Source of the DNA: Syngnathus acus
Lineage: Eukaryota > Chordata > Actinopteri > Syngnathiformes > Syngnathidae
Length of the DNA: 64,000 bases
Assembly (NCBI RefSeq): GCF_901709675.1
Contig: NC_051092.1
Location: 11,240,491 to 11,304,490 of the forward strand
Direction: 5' to 3'
Of this stretch, positions 1-12,613 are shown piece by piece (the stretch's first letter is position 1; each line of letters begins with the position of its first letter). The position numbers and the translations under genes are program-made. The notes beneath the pieces were generated by a model. It had not been told where the DNA came from. It did no database searches and saw only the letters and a program-made list of their open reading frames with translations.

Positions 1-183
1 AGGCCGGCCCGCGGGCCAAATGTATATATCTTATATATGGACAAAGTTTTAAAATGGGCCATTTATTGAAGGTGCGCCTTATAATCCTGTGCGCCCTATA
101 TATGGACAAAGTTTTAAAATGGGCCATTCATTGAAGGTGCGCCTTATAATCCGGTGCGCCTTATAGTGCGGAAAATACGGTAT
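1..183. repeat. 3' part of a MITE-like element ending in ...GGAAAATACGGTA
   Basis: Two copies of a roughly 65-bp unit lie here; the motif ACAAAGTTTTAAAATGGGCC starts at 41 and again at 106. They are followed by GTGCGCCTTATAGTGCGG and GAAAATACGGTA, which ends at 183. The reverse complement of this end begins TACCGTATTTTCCGCAC. That is close in design to the TIR of the complete MITE at 13213-13386 (TACCGTAATTTTCGG...), so the two look like related families. The other TIR lies outside the window. The identity as a non-autonomous DNA transposon is inferred from this resemblance and from remembered abundance of such repeats in fish genomes. Confidence 0.6.
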
Positions 184-1589
184 ATCCTTTTAGTATTCCT
201 GACTCATCTGACTGGGCCTTGTGTACATAAGCTACCATGTTTGAATATTTTAGAATGCTTTTGTACCCAAGGACCTCTTTTTTTGCCTTCACAGTTGTCA
301 AGGTTGAGGTTTTCACCTGGCATGTTAATACTGCCATGAAACATATCAGGCTTGGAATGCATAACAACATGCCAGTCTATAGAATAAGAAGACTAAAAGC
401 ATTTCTAGGACTGACTGTCACTCAGAAATATTTTTATTAAAAATTATTTTATCGATTATCCCATCGAATAATCAAATAAAATGTTATTTTGCATTAAAGT
501 GCATTGCAAAACTGTTCTTTCCTAGATTACTGCTCATTAACCAATTATTATTGTTCATTTGGTATTGTTTGGTAATTAAAATCGAAACATTTCAGCATTA
601 GAACACATGAAGGATTGATGCTGTACTCACAAGTTCACAACCATTTCAAACTGATTTAGATACTAGTTCAGTCATTGTTTTCCAAAATAAAAGCACACAT
701 TTTCCATTGTCATAATTTGGTTCATCACATAATGACTCGGTCTTCACAAAGGACTACTGAAATCAGACAATAATTATATCCCACACAGGGAAAGAGCTCA
801 GCATGCGGATGCACACGTGGAAACACATGATTTCAGTCAGCAGTTGTGTTGCTGTACAAATTAAAAAACAACAACACGTGTACAGTCCAAGGTGATAAGC
901 AAAAGTTCTCCTTGACTCAGATGAAACAAGAGCTAATCTTTTCATAAAAGCAAACAGGCCAGCGTTTGTGAGTCACACGCGAGAGCCTTAGCTGAAGGCA
1001 AAAGGGTCAACAAGGTATGAATTTGCAAAATGCTAATACCCGCTGTATCTTTGTAGTCCCACACAACACCAGTGTAGCTTTCCGCTGCTGATAAAGAAAA
1101 GTTGAGCTTGTTGATTTCTTTATTTGGTTTAAGCAAGTTTCCCTTTGTCTCTTTATTACTATTATATATATCATCATCTCCTGTAAGCTGTTTAGGGGAC
1201 ACACTCTGGAAGGGGCTTTGTTGTCACCACACTTTACAACCTAGTTCTGTATGTCATTGTATGTCTTGACAGTGACATGTAATCTCACCTGCTTGCTTCT
1301 AGGTTAGCCTCACTGCGAACCGCCTCAAGTAGTTTTTCTCATATTTTTTTTGGGGGGGGGGGCGTGCTTTGAATGGATTGCACCACACATCAATCGCCCG
1401 CCAGTCATGTCAGAGAGGAAAGGCTCTACGCCTTGTATAAATTGCAAGAGCCCGGCACTATAAGCTTTAACACTTTGAGAATGTATTTGACATAAAAAAA
1501 GTAATAGTCATCAACTTGAAACTTTCATGTACACACGCCCGCGACCCCCGTGTGGACAAGCGGTATCGAAAAAAACGGATGCATGGATG

Positions 1590-1628
<39 letters not shown>

Positions 1629-1763
1629 CTTTAATTCTTCAAAAACAGACACCATTGTCTCTTCAGAAGTAAGCCACGTACTTGCATTATGTGTAGAATA
1701 ATGGCATGCTTTGTGCTTGATATTCTGCTAGGGGCTCAGTTCATATCCTTGTTTTTCCCTCAG
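184..1763. other. Upstream region of IL34; no coding exon identified
   Basis: AT-rich sequence with no exon that I can recognise. It must contain the first exon of IL34, with the initiator ATG and an exon end leaving one base for the next codon, but several ATG triplets occur and none can be chosen. A G-run (about 1351-1362) and a SINE tail (1531-1627) are the only structured parts. Confidence 0.5.
1531..1627 (+). repeat. SINE/L2-like 3' tail followed by (TA)n
   Basis: The sequence CGCGACCCCCGTG TGGACAAGCGG is the conserved end of the same fish SINE seen in full at 59921-60289. Here the GGAT tail has been replaced by an 18-unit TA tract (1592-1627). Only the last 60 bases or so of the element remain. 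Both strands give short open frames through the TA repeat; these are not genes. Confidence 0.7.
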
Positions 1764-4700
1764 TTCACATTGTTGGTGTTCATTTTGTCCTCATAGGCCT
1801 GTTTTTGCTCATGCCTGTTCTGATGGCACCAACACCCCCGAGCATGTGCACTCCCTTGAGGACGCTTAATGAAAAACTCAGCCACCGGCGACGTTATATG
1901 GTAAGAGAAAGATGGCGAGTTTACAACCGTGCCACGTGAACTATTTCCTTGGAAGTTGAAGGCTGCCCAACAGAGGTGGTTCGGGTTCATAGTAGTGTAA
2001 ACGGGATTCAAGAATCGTTTTACTCTGCTTTTTCAATCATCAATTGTGTGTTGTTTGGTCATTTTATCCAAATTGAAGACTTGCCCACAAGCTATTTTTA
2101 TCGACAAACATAGCGAGGATCCTGAGCTCAGTTAACATGAAAAATAGTTGTTTTGACAGTGTGGGTTGTCAAACATGTTTTTAAAGATGCTCTAAAACAC
2201 TAACTTTAAGATGCTTTAAAGATGCTTTAAAAACCAAACACATTTAGGGTGGCTTATGAATATTTTTCAATAAAATAGACCAACCGACGCCACTTTTCTT
2301 AAACCTGCGCAATTCAGTCAAACCAGATATTTGTTAATATGGTGAGAGCGGTTTGGACAGAAAAAAAGAGAACAACAAGACCTTGATTTCTGTAAAGATT
2401 ACTTGCTCGATTGCAGAAGACATATATGTGGAGGATGACCCTTTTGAAAGAATTTTTTTTCTCAATATTTAATATTTTTGAGTATTTTTTCACAAATAGA
2501 ATCAAATGATGCACTCAACACTGGCACAAGCACCGCTTGAGAGTTATCGGTAGATCTTTAATGTACCGTAAATATTTTGGGATATTACCTAAGGAGATGT
2601 TTAGTCATCAGTGAGAGGAGCTCATTTATTTCAAGTAGCTAGCAGAGACACAGCGTCTATAATGTAGGCCACAATTCTATTTTCCCTCTCACCACATACA
2701 GATTCTTACACAAAAGCTAAATTTAGATTACGGGTGTGTGTACTACATGTGGGGAGCCCCTACATCCCCACCCCCGTATTTCCCGCTATATATGATAATG
2801 AAAAATTCGAGGGGGATGGGAAAGCGGTGGCGCATTCTCTTGCGGTCTCCATGGTGCTGGAGACATCAGTTTCATCGTATTTGAATATAAATATACACTC
2901 AAGCTACATTACCAAGATTAAACCAATCTCTTTGTATAAATTACAAACTTGAGATGTTCTTTGTGTTGCAGAAGCACAACTTTCCTGTCAACTACACCAT
3001 TAAGGTTCATCACGAGGAAGTTTTTAAACTATCAAACATCCGCAAAATGGTAAGCGCTTTAATACGTCGCTTGAGTGAGTCCACATTTCATTTCACTTTG
3101 TTTCTTTTTGTTGAACAGTTCTCAGCTCCTCTATCTTTTCTTATAGAAGTTACAGGTGGAGAACCTGGAAGAAAATCACCTCCAGAGGATGTGGTTCCTT
3201 GTTAACCACGGCGTGTTGAAAAGGGTAAGTACTTGTTTTTGGGCTAACTTTGATGGTCAATATCATCTGTGAGGGGTGGGAATGCAGTGGTACCTGGAAG
3301 TTCCTCAACCTTAAATGTGAATGGTCACCGACGTATGTGATGTCACGTGATCACCACACTCGAACCAATCTCGTCAAGTCTTTTGCGGATGGCTTTTTGC
3401 ATGACCTTTGACTGAAATAGACCAGTACAAGGAAAGTACTTGACGTGCCTTCAACAAGAATGCCGGTATACTTGGCGTCAATCTTCAGATAGTTGGATGC
3501 AATTGTCTGCCTATCAGGGTGAGCAAGGCAGCACGACTTGACAGCACTATTTACAACCTAAATTCCAAAAATATGTTCATTTATTCTCAACGGTACAGTC
3601 CCTTCAGATCATGCCGTTTGTTTTGGCTGCACTGCTTCGACTATGTTGCTGTCGATGTAACCATGTTTTTGAGGCAATCAAATTTCAGCCTACATGTGTT
3701 ACCATGTTAACCAAATCTGCCCACAGCCTTCAGAATCTATAGTGCGGGTTGATGAAACCAGTGGGATTGTTTCTGAAAGAATCAGATTGCAAATTCACCT
3801 CAAAGGGAAAAATCAGCTAGTCTTTTTTAAACCACACCTGCAATATGTGTGTAATTTCTTTGTGTGTCTTGACATATGAAGGGATTGACAATAAAGCTGA
3901 CTTTGACTTTGACTTTGACTTATGATTGGAAGGGAACGGGTGTTGTAAAAAATAGGAGCATGTAGAAAACCAAAAGCACATGTGTCTGTGGAAGGATCAA
4001 TGGATGATGTTGGAAGTGATTTGTAAAGAGTTTTGTTTAGTGGACACAACATTTGTTTAGAAAAAATCACATTTGAAGAAAATTGCTGAAATCTGTGGTA
4101 AGTGACGAGAAAGAAAAGACAAAAGAAGCATTGAGGGGGACTCTAGGAAGGAAAACTAACATCTAATTTAAGAAAGGAGAAAAGGAGACTTTATGGTGTT
4201 GCTTTTAGACAAGTAACAAAGTACAATAATCCTCTAATTTGCCACAACAGTAGTCATACAACTATTAATATATTATTTTAGAGTTGTAATTTTCAATCAT
4301 AATAATCCCATCATGTTAAGTAATTTCGATATTTTATAGATTAATGATGATCTAAATCCGGAGTAGGCAACTCTGTTGTTCAAGAGCCGCCGTCTGGTCT
4401 GTTTTAGACGTTTCCCTCCACATTAACCTACTCAGAGTTGATTTACCTAATTCTTATCAGCTGTTTTGGAACCGGATACTCCGAGTTTCCCATCTCAGAG
4501 TAAGTCAACCTCGAGCTCACGATTAGACTCCAAGTTTGCTGATTCAAAACATAGCAAAACTAAAATCGAACCAAAACCAAATTCATTAAGCACAGAACAT
4601 AGATCCACCTTTCTGCTGGTAAAATTCAAGGCCTGGTGCTGCTGGTTCCGCTTGTACCAATGCCTGATGTGGCCACTGAAGCTGTATGCCATTACTTTGC

Positions 4701-7700
4701 CAACAGACTTGAAATCAGATGTAAAAGCCAACAATTACTAAATCTGGAAGTGGCTGGGCCTCCCCTGTTACTTGAACAAAATGGCACTAAAGCTTCAACT
4801 GAAATCCATCAGTCCTGGCTTCAAGCAGCAGAAGATGAGGCTGGGGTTCAAGTTGGGAGACTCCTGATTCTAAAATCCGTAATGCAAAGCCCAGGTTTGT
4901 AATATACAGAAGGTTCACGTTAGCAAGCAGTCAACCACATCAATGACAGCCTCAAAAGCCAATAGATCTTAGGAATGCAGCATATTGGAAGGCCAACAAA
5001 GATGTGATCCAAGACCACAGATCATCTTGTTTTGGAAGTTGAGAATGTGGAGGTGGAACCCAATTCTGATCACAGCAGGGGAGATGGACTACTGGGAAGG
5101 CTGCGGTGAAAAGTGTAACGATGTGGGCAGATGAAGCCTGCCAAAATGTCAACGTGCAGAACAATAAAGCGAAATAATAAAGAAATTCCTTTAAATACAA
5201 ACTTCAGACATAAAATGTCAACACTGAAAAACATACAATGGAAAACATAAACAAGATTTAGATTGAATATACTGTAAGTCAGCTGGGATAGGCTCCAGCA
5301 CGGCCATGACCTTTGTTTTGATTTACGGTACAGATAATGGATGGATGATAGAAACAAAGACAAATTCACACCAAAAAGGTCCTTTGTTCTGCTTGTTTGG
5401 AGCGGACTTTTTTTTTTTTTTGGTTTGGTGCAGTTAGTATTCACGCTGTCCTTTCTGCTAGTGAATTTCAGTCTGTAAATACATCAACGCATGTGATGAT
5501 TGGTGCTCCTATTAAACAGAAATGATTAGGGCAGTTGAGAAATGGAGGAAAACATAGAGGTCAGATTTCTCAATTGGACACAGTGAAGAGCATGAGACTT
5601 AAGAGGTTCCATTTGGATTTAGCACAACAGTAAACATTAAATCATCTTATACAGTAAGTGCGGGTCAACAATAAAACTTTGAGTCAGATGTTACGTACAG
5701 CCTACCACAACTCTCTCCAGTCCATCCATTGCTTTTCTTTTTTTGGTTGGAAACACATTTGCTTATAATTAATCAGAATTTCAAATTGCTAATTTCCAAC
5801 CAAGACATAACAACACAGACATAACGGACTTAACGACTCTGAAAAGAAGTGTTCAAATAAAAGTAACATTACAAAGATAATTTCACGTCACAGGAAAAAA
5901 GGCCTGGAATGAAAAAAGTATGACTGTTACAGTAATAATTAACCATATGCTATTACAACTGCTATGTATTACATTTTTGTGGCACGTCCTTAAATCCAAA
6001 TGAAATTCCCAGATCATCCGAGTGATGCCAGAAAGACATCCTTCGCGTCCCTACACATCAGAGTTGGAGAGACGTCTGCAAGATGCCGAGGGAGTCTTTG
6101 TGCAGTCGCATCCTCCAGAGGTAAGACAGCGGTCATCCTTCTCTGGCATGTTTGTATTAAGTGGCTACTTGAAGACATTTAACACAATTGAGTTTGCCAC
6201 GGAGCGCAAGACTCCGAGGGCATTTGGAAGCACAGGAATGTCACATTGATCCTATTTATGATTATTAGGGAGGAATAGAGGGATGGACCCTTGGGGGAAT
6301 CAGGATAGGACAGTTGTTATCAGGAGATACAGTTTGACTCTTTTTATGATTCCTTCAAATTGGAATCTAGTACATGCATACATCGAACCAGTAGCTGCTG
6401 CTAGAGACGTTGTCATATAACTGTGGAAACGCAAAAGAAAAAGTGTTTATTACAATTTTGTGATACACTTTTACTATATCGGCTCAAAAATCACCTCAGG
6501 AGAGCCTAAAGATTTTTTTTTTTTTTATAAATAATTTCTGTTTTCATTAGCCGTTTGCTATTGTACAATTTGCATTTTGTGTTTTGCAGAGGGCAATGAA
6601 AACCACAGACACAGACAGATTCTCAAGAGTCCAAGAGTCTAGTCCTCCAAGGCAGAAAACTTGCATGATCTAACAAATTAAAGAAGAAACATAGCAACAA
6701 CTGAGAACACAAGATGCAACATTAAACGACTCACAAGAGGAGGGAATAATAGTGGTTTTAGGGCAATTTTTTGATAGAAAAACCCTCAATTGAAAAAAAC
6801 AACAAAAGACAGTGGGAAAAATCATTGAGACAGCATGAAAATAATTAATAATTGATTCGGTGAAGTCAAATTAATATCTCTGCTAGGGTTATTATTTTGG
6901 TGTTTCTAGTTGTACATTTTTTTTAATTCTTTTTTTTCATTGTTCCGCAGTCATACCTTTTTTTATTAGCTACATTCTATTACACCTTAGAACACAGGCA
7001 ATTGTCCTTTGTCAAGTCAAGTTTATTTATATAGCCCTAAATCACAAGCAAGTCTCAAAGGGCTTCACATGTACAAAAATTGACAATTATTCTCAAACAT
7101 CCCCTGATCTTAAACTTGTCGATTGATCAAAATTGGGACAAAACCAGTTGTTCTGGAAATGAAATTCTATAGGTTGCCAACTCTGCAATTGATGATCTGT
7201 CATTGGTATGTTTGTCTTTTGCAATTACAATTGCGCTTCGACCCAAGAAAAAAATATATATATATCTGGGGAAAAAAACTTATTTCAAGCCTTGTATATG
7301 ACCAATGTATTGTCACGCTCTCATGTAACATTCCTCATCTGCATTATTTGGCAATAATTGTGAGTACTAGATAAACCCTACTAAGTTTTCAATGGGTAAT
7401 TATTTCAATGACCCAAAACTGCGGTTCATGAAACCAAGATTGACCTCAAATCAATACTGTTGTACGTGCTTAAAAACTTAACTTCTCGAAATGTGGTAGT
7501 TATTACTGAATGCAATTTATGTGTTCTCAATTTAGCCGCTAATCTAGATAAGAATTTAACCTCAAATAACATTTTAATTTAATCTGATATAATTCAAATA
7601 ATGTTGCTGACTCTCTTAATTGATCATGAGTGAGCTCCCTGTGTATGTTTTCATTTAATTTGTATGTTTAATTCTAGAACAAGGTGAGGCTTTTTATTTA

Positions 7701-9400
7701 TTTTATTTATTTACATACGAACTTACAATTCAGATTTGTTTGTCATGCAAAAATACAGTCGTACAAATGACTAAAAACTGTGTGTTTGTGTTTAGTTTTT
7801 CCAGCAGGAGCTTCCAGTCGCAATCCAAGACATTTGGGATTGTTTAACAGAAGAGTCCGACAGAGTGCCAGAATCCAGCTGGAGGTTTGCTACACCAAAA
7901 TCACTTTTGGACAATTTCTGTCGCACCATGCATTGCCTCTTCAGTGAATGCTTTGCCACCACAGAAACACACGACCGTGAGTATCAGACAACTAAGTCCA
8001 TCGGTAATAACTTAGAATTTAATGTCAATTCTCTTTTACCGTATTTGTAAGCATGATAAAAGATGTAAAAATGATTGTTTTAGTACCTGTGCAGATTCAC
8101 TTCTTCGCCTATGAAGTCATATTAGCATTGGAAAACATGCCTCAAGTCACACAAACATTTCAGATGTTGAATCAACCATCTGGTTCTGTCATAAAATATT
8201 TGAAATACTCTTGTGATCTTTGTTTATTAACATGACAAAAATTGCTCCTCAAAATTTGAAAGTTGCTCCACAAACACTGGTGTGAGAGCCAATTATAATT
8301 AATTCTTCCATGGACTGAAAAGGCAGTCTTTAATGTTCATTGTCTGAATACTCAATGTTTGAAAGTGACTTGTCACACGCAATCTGCCATTGTCAGCAGC
8401 CCATGTGTTGTACAAGTTTTTAAATTCTGGAGAACACAACAACCTTTGACTCTTCCAAAAATGTACCACTAATGAAGGCCACTTACTTGCAAAGCAGTAA
8501 AACAATTACTGGAACATTTCAAGCACTTGTTAAAATCCTAATACTATGTCGTTCATTGACTGTGTCCTGACTGCCAAAATTGCTTTTTTGTTGTTCTGGA
8601 GCTCTTTTTGTTAAGATCACTTATGACTTGCTGTGGGCCAAGCCGAACCCTCGCACTCTATGCACGTGTGTTTTGAAAATAAGCGCAGTGACAATGCAAC
8701 GTCCTGAAAAACAACAGATCTATCGAGAAAGAGATTGTTTGGATATCTGGACTGTGTTATTATAAAATGAAAAACATTGACAATATCAGAATCAGACATT
8801 CAAGAATTTGTTATTATTATTTGCAGATTTCTTTGTATTTACCAACCGATGTGATCAAAACAGACTTTTCTTTTGAGGGTGGGGGGGGGCGTCACGGTGG
8901 TCGACTGCCTCTGCCCAATGACTGCTGGAATAGGCTCCAGCGCACCCACGACCCCCGTGGGGACAAGCGGTACAGAAAATAAATAAATGGATGGATGGAT
9001 GGATGGATGGATGGATGGATGGATGGATGGATGGATGGATGGATGGATGGATGGATGGATGGATGGTACTCAATGCAAAAACGGTTACACACTCAACCGA
9101 AAAACAACAACAAAAAAACAAAACTACTCGTCGACTTAAGTCCATTAAATGGTCACTGCTCTGAGGTCTTATGAGATATTGTAAATGATGTTTTGCGAGA
9201 CTTTAGAGGCATATTTTTTTGTTTCACATTTTGGTTTTTGTCGCAAATGCAAACATACTGTTTTGATTTGAACTTTTTACTTCCATGAGTAATATGAAAT
9301 TCTTAAGTTCTTAATATGTTTTTTCATTTTTTATTTTATAGAATTGGATTCCTCCCATTGTCGTAAAATCAAGAAGAATGTCTCAACGGCAAATAGCTGA
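1764..9400 (+). CDS. il34: Interleukin-34 (CSF1R ligand cytokine), 5' exon missing
   Basis: Secreted cytokine of the CSF1R (and PTP-zeta) ligand family, which supports macrophage and microglia survival. Coding exons read: 1764-1900, 2972-3049, 3147-3224, 6013-6120, 7796-7976 and 9342-9400 (stop TGA 9398-9400). All have AG/GT borders and matching phases, giving 212 residues after the unseen first exon. The first exon listed encodes a hydrophobic signal core ([20 protein letters not shown]) and then Cys-x9-Lys-Leu...RRYM. It joins in frame to [20 protein letters not shown], the IL-34 family signature around the first helices. Exon 5 holds the second signature, [20 protein letters not shown], rich in the conserved cysteines. 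A second acceptor at 1795-1796 has the same phase but would drop most of the signal core, so I prefer 1764. The C-terminal tail is short ([19 protein letters not shown]), without the long proline-rich tail of mammals. Introns carry SINE, MITE and simple repeats only. Confidence 0.87.
3840..3920. repeat. Dispersed fish repeat end with (GACTTT)n
   Basis: TTGACAATAAAGCTGACTTT followed by four more GACTTT units lies in IL34 intron 3. It resembles the 3' ends of retroposed repeats that recur in fish genomes, recalled rather than searched. Confidence 0.4.
4340..5135. mobile_element. Degraded transposon-derived block in IL34 intron
   Basis: This block starts with a decayed repeat arm (CTCTGTTGTTCAAGAGCCGC) and continues with GTTTCCCATCTCAGAGTAAG, which resembles ends of Harbinger-type fish repeats. 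Between 4590 and 5130 there are overlapping open frames on both strands (for example 4636-4902 +), but none shows a domain that I recognise. Sequence style suggests an old transposon interior; no family can be assigned with confidence. Confidence 0.3.
5278..5350 (+). repeat. SINE/L2-like 3' tail, decayed
   Basis: CAGCTGGGATAGGCTCCAGC followed by a diverged segment and GATAATGGATGGATGA is the same 3' module as in the SINE at 59921-60289, with several substitutions. It lies inside the IL34 intron. Confidence 0.65.
7009..7078. repeat. Fish dispersed repeat (TCAAGTTTATTTATATAGCC type)
   Basis: TCAAGTCAAGTTTATTTATA with downstream CAAAGGGCTTCACATG matches from memory a very common teleost interspersed repeat. 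A fragment of the same start recurs at 9632-9652 (GTCAAGTCAAGTCAAGTTTA). Confidence 0.5.
8888..9066 (+). repeat. SINE/L2-like tail with expanded (GGAT)n minisatellite
   Basis: The 3' module (AATAGGCTCCAGCGCACCCA, then GACCCCCGTGGGGACAAGCGG) runs into about 20 GGAT units from 8988 to 9066. The long tail is probably a secondary expansion of the short GGAT tail these elements carry on insertion. It sits in the last IL34 intron. Reverse-strand open frames of repeated His-Pro-Ser-Ile are artefacts of the repeat. Confidence 0.8.
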
Positions 9401-11144
9401 GAAGAGGCCAGTGGGGTGAGGTGGTCCCTCGTCTGACTAGGTATTTTCTTTGATCTTGAGGGATCTTGAAGGACAATCCACTTTAACTTTTTTTCCTCAA
9501 AGCCTGCTGGATAATATGATATATATATCGTTTGGCCCTAATTTCTCCTCAGAGATGTGTTCATATTGACATATATTTTACCAGATGCATGATATCTATA
9601 TGACCTAAATTATTTGCCAAGATGGATGGGGTCAAGTCAAGTCAAGTTTATATGTCCATCTGGAATGTGGCACACGCTGCAACCTGCCTTATCCACACCG
9701 CAGGGTTCACTTAAAACTCTGGAGGACAATGCTTGCCCAACCATCTGGCTTGAAAAGCCCACCATGTGCTCTTGTGTAGGTGCCTGCCTGGTTCATGTCA
9801 AATGAGCCTATCACAATGTGCTTCACGTTGGATTTATGATATGACCGGATGACTTTACACCACAATCATATTGGTGAACTCTGCTTTGCAACCGTATTCT
9901 TGGTGACTGCAAAGTCTCTGAACTCCCTCTCAAAAGACTGGCTACTTACCCCACCCCCGCCCAGGTTCTGCTGGTAATAAAAGCATAATTGCTTTTATGC
10001 TTTTATTACCTATATTGTTCTGTGTGTTATCCATGAAAAGTATTTTATTCTGAACATTTGCTGTGCACAAAGAGACTCAGGCAATGACAAACAAATAGTC
10101 ATAAATCTGTCCAGCTTTTATGTTTTACTGTGCATTTACTATGCATTAGTAGAGGCTTGACAGACATGATTTCAGGAGAATATGTGCAAAAATGATAAAT
10201 TGAGTCTGAATTTTCATGGTTCGATTGTCAGTGGTCTAGCAAACTATGTTGTTGTTGTTTTCAGTATCTATTTCACATGCATCAATGTGCACTGTCAATG
10301 TGGGTCATACAACTGTATTTAGAAGCAATGTATTAGAAACATTACATTTACATTTTTCTTTTTCTTATGCAGTATAAGCAAATGTGTCCTTTTGTAAACC
10401 ACGTTTTTCTGTTTAGTTTGTGGAATATCAATGCTCCAAAAACGAATGTTTTCCAACCAAAGATTGCACAGCGTAAAATAAAGAACAGAATGTGATATTC
10501 AGAAAAAGTAGAACATTTTAAACAATGTTGTGTTATTTTGTCAAAAAAAAAAAAAAAACTCACCCGAGTACTGATGAATAACACCAGAATGACATCATAA
10601 GTGTTTGTAAAGACTTACAATTTATATTATTATAAAGATTGACTGCTGCATCTTTGACATCTGGATAAAATTACAACTCAAGATAGAAATATTACACTTT
10701 ATTCTTCTAACATGACTTTAATCTCATAATTTTACCACTGTGTCATCATAACATTGCTTCTTTTTTCTTTTAATATTATAAGTATTTGGAAAATATTAAG
10801 CTGCAAGTTATTCTACAATAAATGAAGGATCACCATAGTGAAGTTACCAACCAGAAAAATATTGCAAGCTAAGGTCAAATAAAATGACAAAAGCATTCAA
10901 ACTACTTTAAAGCTTTTTTCACATCAAACCAGCTTTATTCCAAGTCTTTTCTATCTCGTGATCAATAAAACTGTGAGACAATAGGTTCAAGTGTTTATTA
11001 AAGAGTTCTGTCTCAACAAAAACAGAAAATAAACACTGGGCCTCATTTTAACATTTGCGCATAAGTCCTTTTTTAGAGTCTAAAAAAAAACCGTATATTG
11101 AATGTTGAAGGTGATCCACCAAAAATGTTAAGCACTTATGTATA
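9401..11144. other. IL34 3' flank, no gene seen
   Basis: Contains a possible poly(A) signal AATAAA at 9976-9981 that sits in the left arm of a perfect 15-bp hairpin (9973-9987 and 9996-10010). The remainder is AT-rich, with an A-run near 10542-10558. No exon or RNA gene is recognisable. Confidence 0.5.
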
Positions 11145-11146
11145 TA

Positions 11147-11172
11147 CACTGCTCAAAAAAATTAAAGGAACA
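11147..11172 (+). repeat. Left terminal inverted repeat of the Tc1 element
   Basis: Matches the reverse complement of 12614-12639 with one mismatch. It begins with CACTG directly after the TA target duplication. Confidence 0.9.
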
Positions 11173-11356
11173 GTTTTTTATCAGGCATGAATTCAATTAG
11201 ACTTTTCTGATAAGGTTTTGGTCAGGTACGTGGCAGAAGGGGTTGTTAATCAGTTTCAGCTGCATTGGTGTTGATGGAGTTCCTCCCTCTTGATCTTTTT
11301 TAACTGTTTTTCCACAAGTGTTGGCTTTAGCTAGAGTCATTATCACGACTGGGAGC

Positions 11357-12334
11357 ATGAGGCGATTTCTTAACCCTCCTGAAGTTGCGCAGATTGTCCA
11401 ACTCCTCCAGGATGGCACATCCATGCATGCTGTTGCAAGAAGATTTGATGTGTCTCCCAGTACAATCTCCAGAGCATGGAGGAGATTCTAGGAGACAGGC
11501 AGTTACTCTAGGAGAGCTGGACAGGGCCGTAGACGGTCCTCATTCCATCAGCAGGACCGATATCTGCTACTTTGTGCAAGAAGGAACAGGTTGAGCACTG
11601 CCCGAGCCCTACAAAATGACCTCCAGCAGGCTACTGGTGTGAATGTCTCTGCCCAAACAGTCAGAAACAGACTTCACGAGGGTGGCCTCAGGGCACGACT
11701 TCCTGTAGTGTACCCTGTGCTCATTGCTCAGCACCGTGGTGCTCGATTGGCATTTGCCATAGAACAGCAGAATTGGCAAGTCCGCCACTGGCGCCCTGTG
11801 CTTTTCACAGATGAGAGCAGGTTTACCCTGAGCACCTGTGATAGACGTGAAAGGGTCTGGAGAAGTCAAGGAGAGCGCTATGCTGCCTGCAACATCATTC
11901 AGCATGACCGGTTCGGTGGTGGGTTAGTGATGGACTGGGGAGGCATTTCCATAGAGGGACGAACAGACCTCTACAGGCTAGAGAACGGCAGTCTGACTGC
12001 CATTAGGTATCGGGATGAAATCCTTGCACCCATGGTCAGACCCTACGCTGGTGCAGTAGGTCCTGGGTTCCTGCTGATCCACAACAATGCCTGGCCTCAT
12101 GTGGCAAGAGTATGCAGACAGTATCTGGAGTATGAAGGAATTGACACAATTGAATGGCCCTCACAATCACCTGATCTAAACCCGATAGAACACCTCTGGG
12201 ACATAATGTTTCGGTCCATCAGACGCCGCCAGGTTGCTCCTCAGACTTTACAGGAGCTTGCTGATGCCCTTAGACAGATCTGGGAGGACATCCCACAAGA
12301 CACCATCCGTCGTCTCATTAGGAGCATGCCGTGA
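11357..12334 (+). pseudogene. Tc1-family (DD34E) transposase with one nonsense codon
   Basis: Read from the ATG at 11357, the frame is open for 325 codons except for a TAG at 11489-11491 (codon 45), which interrupts the N-terminal paired-like helix-turn-helix region (VARRFDVSPSTISRAWRRF just before the stop). The region downstream is intact: FTDESRF supplies the first catalytic Asp (about residue 152) and LNPIEHLWD the Glu (about 278). The second catalytic position, normally Asp in a DNxRPH motif, reads HNNAWPH, with AAC at 12083-12085 giving Asn at about residue 243. The spacing to the Glu is 34 residues, as expected for Tc1. Both the stop and the Asp-to-Asn change should abolish activity. 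TTG at 11591 begins an open frame only because the stop lies upstream; it is not a likely start. Confidence 0.9.
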
Positions 12335-12613
12335 CGTTGTCAAGCATGCATACAAGCTCGCGGGGGCCACACAAGATATTGAAAGAATTTTGAGTTGCAG
12401 AAATTGAATTTCGGCAAAATGGACAAGCCTGCCACATCATTTTTTCACTGTGATTTTTGGGGTGTCTATATACTGAGCCCTATGTAGGCTGAAAACTTTT
12501 AGTTCCATCAAAAGATGTGGCATCCTTTTGTTCCTGAGACATTAAACTGTCCATATCAGTATAGATATCCAACTTTTTTTTTTTCACCATTGAAATCTGA
12601 TGTGTTTTCAAAG

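Noticed and set aside
4466-4902. Overlapping open frames in an IL34 intron as a nested gene
   Set aside because: Frames conflict on both strands, are flanked by repeat fragments and show no known domain; an old transposon remnant is more likely.
8855-9145. Reverse-strand open frame of repeated His-Pro-Ser-Ile
   Set aside because: It is the translation of the (GGAT)n tail of a SINE in an IL34 intron.
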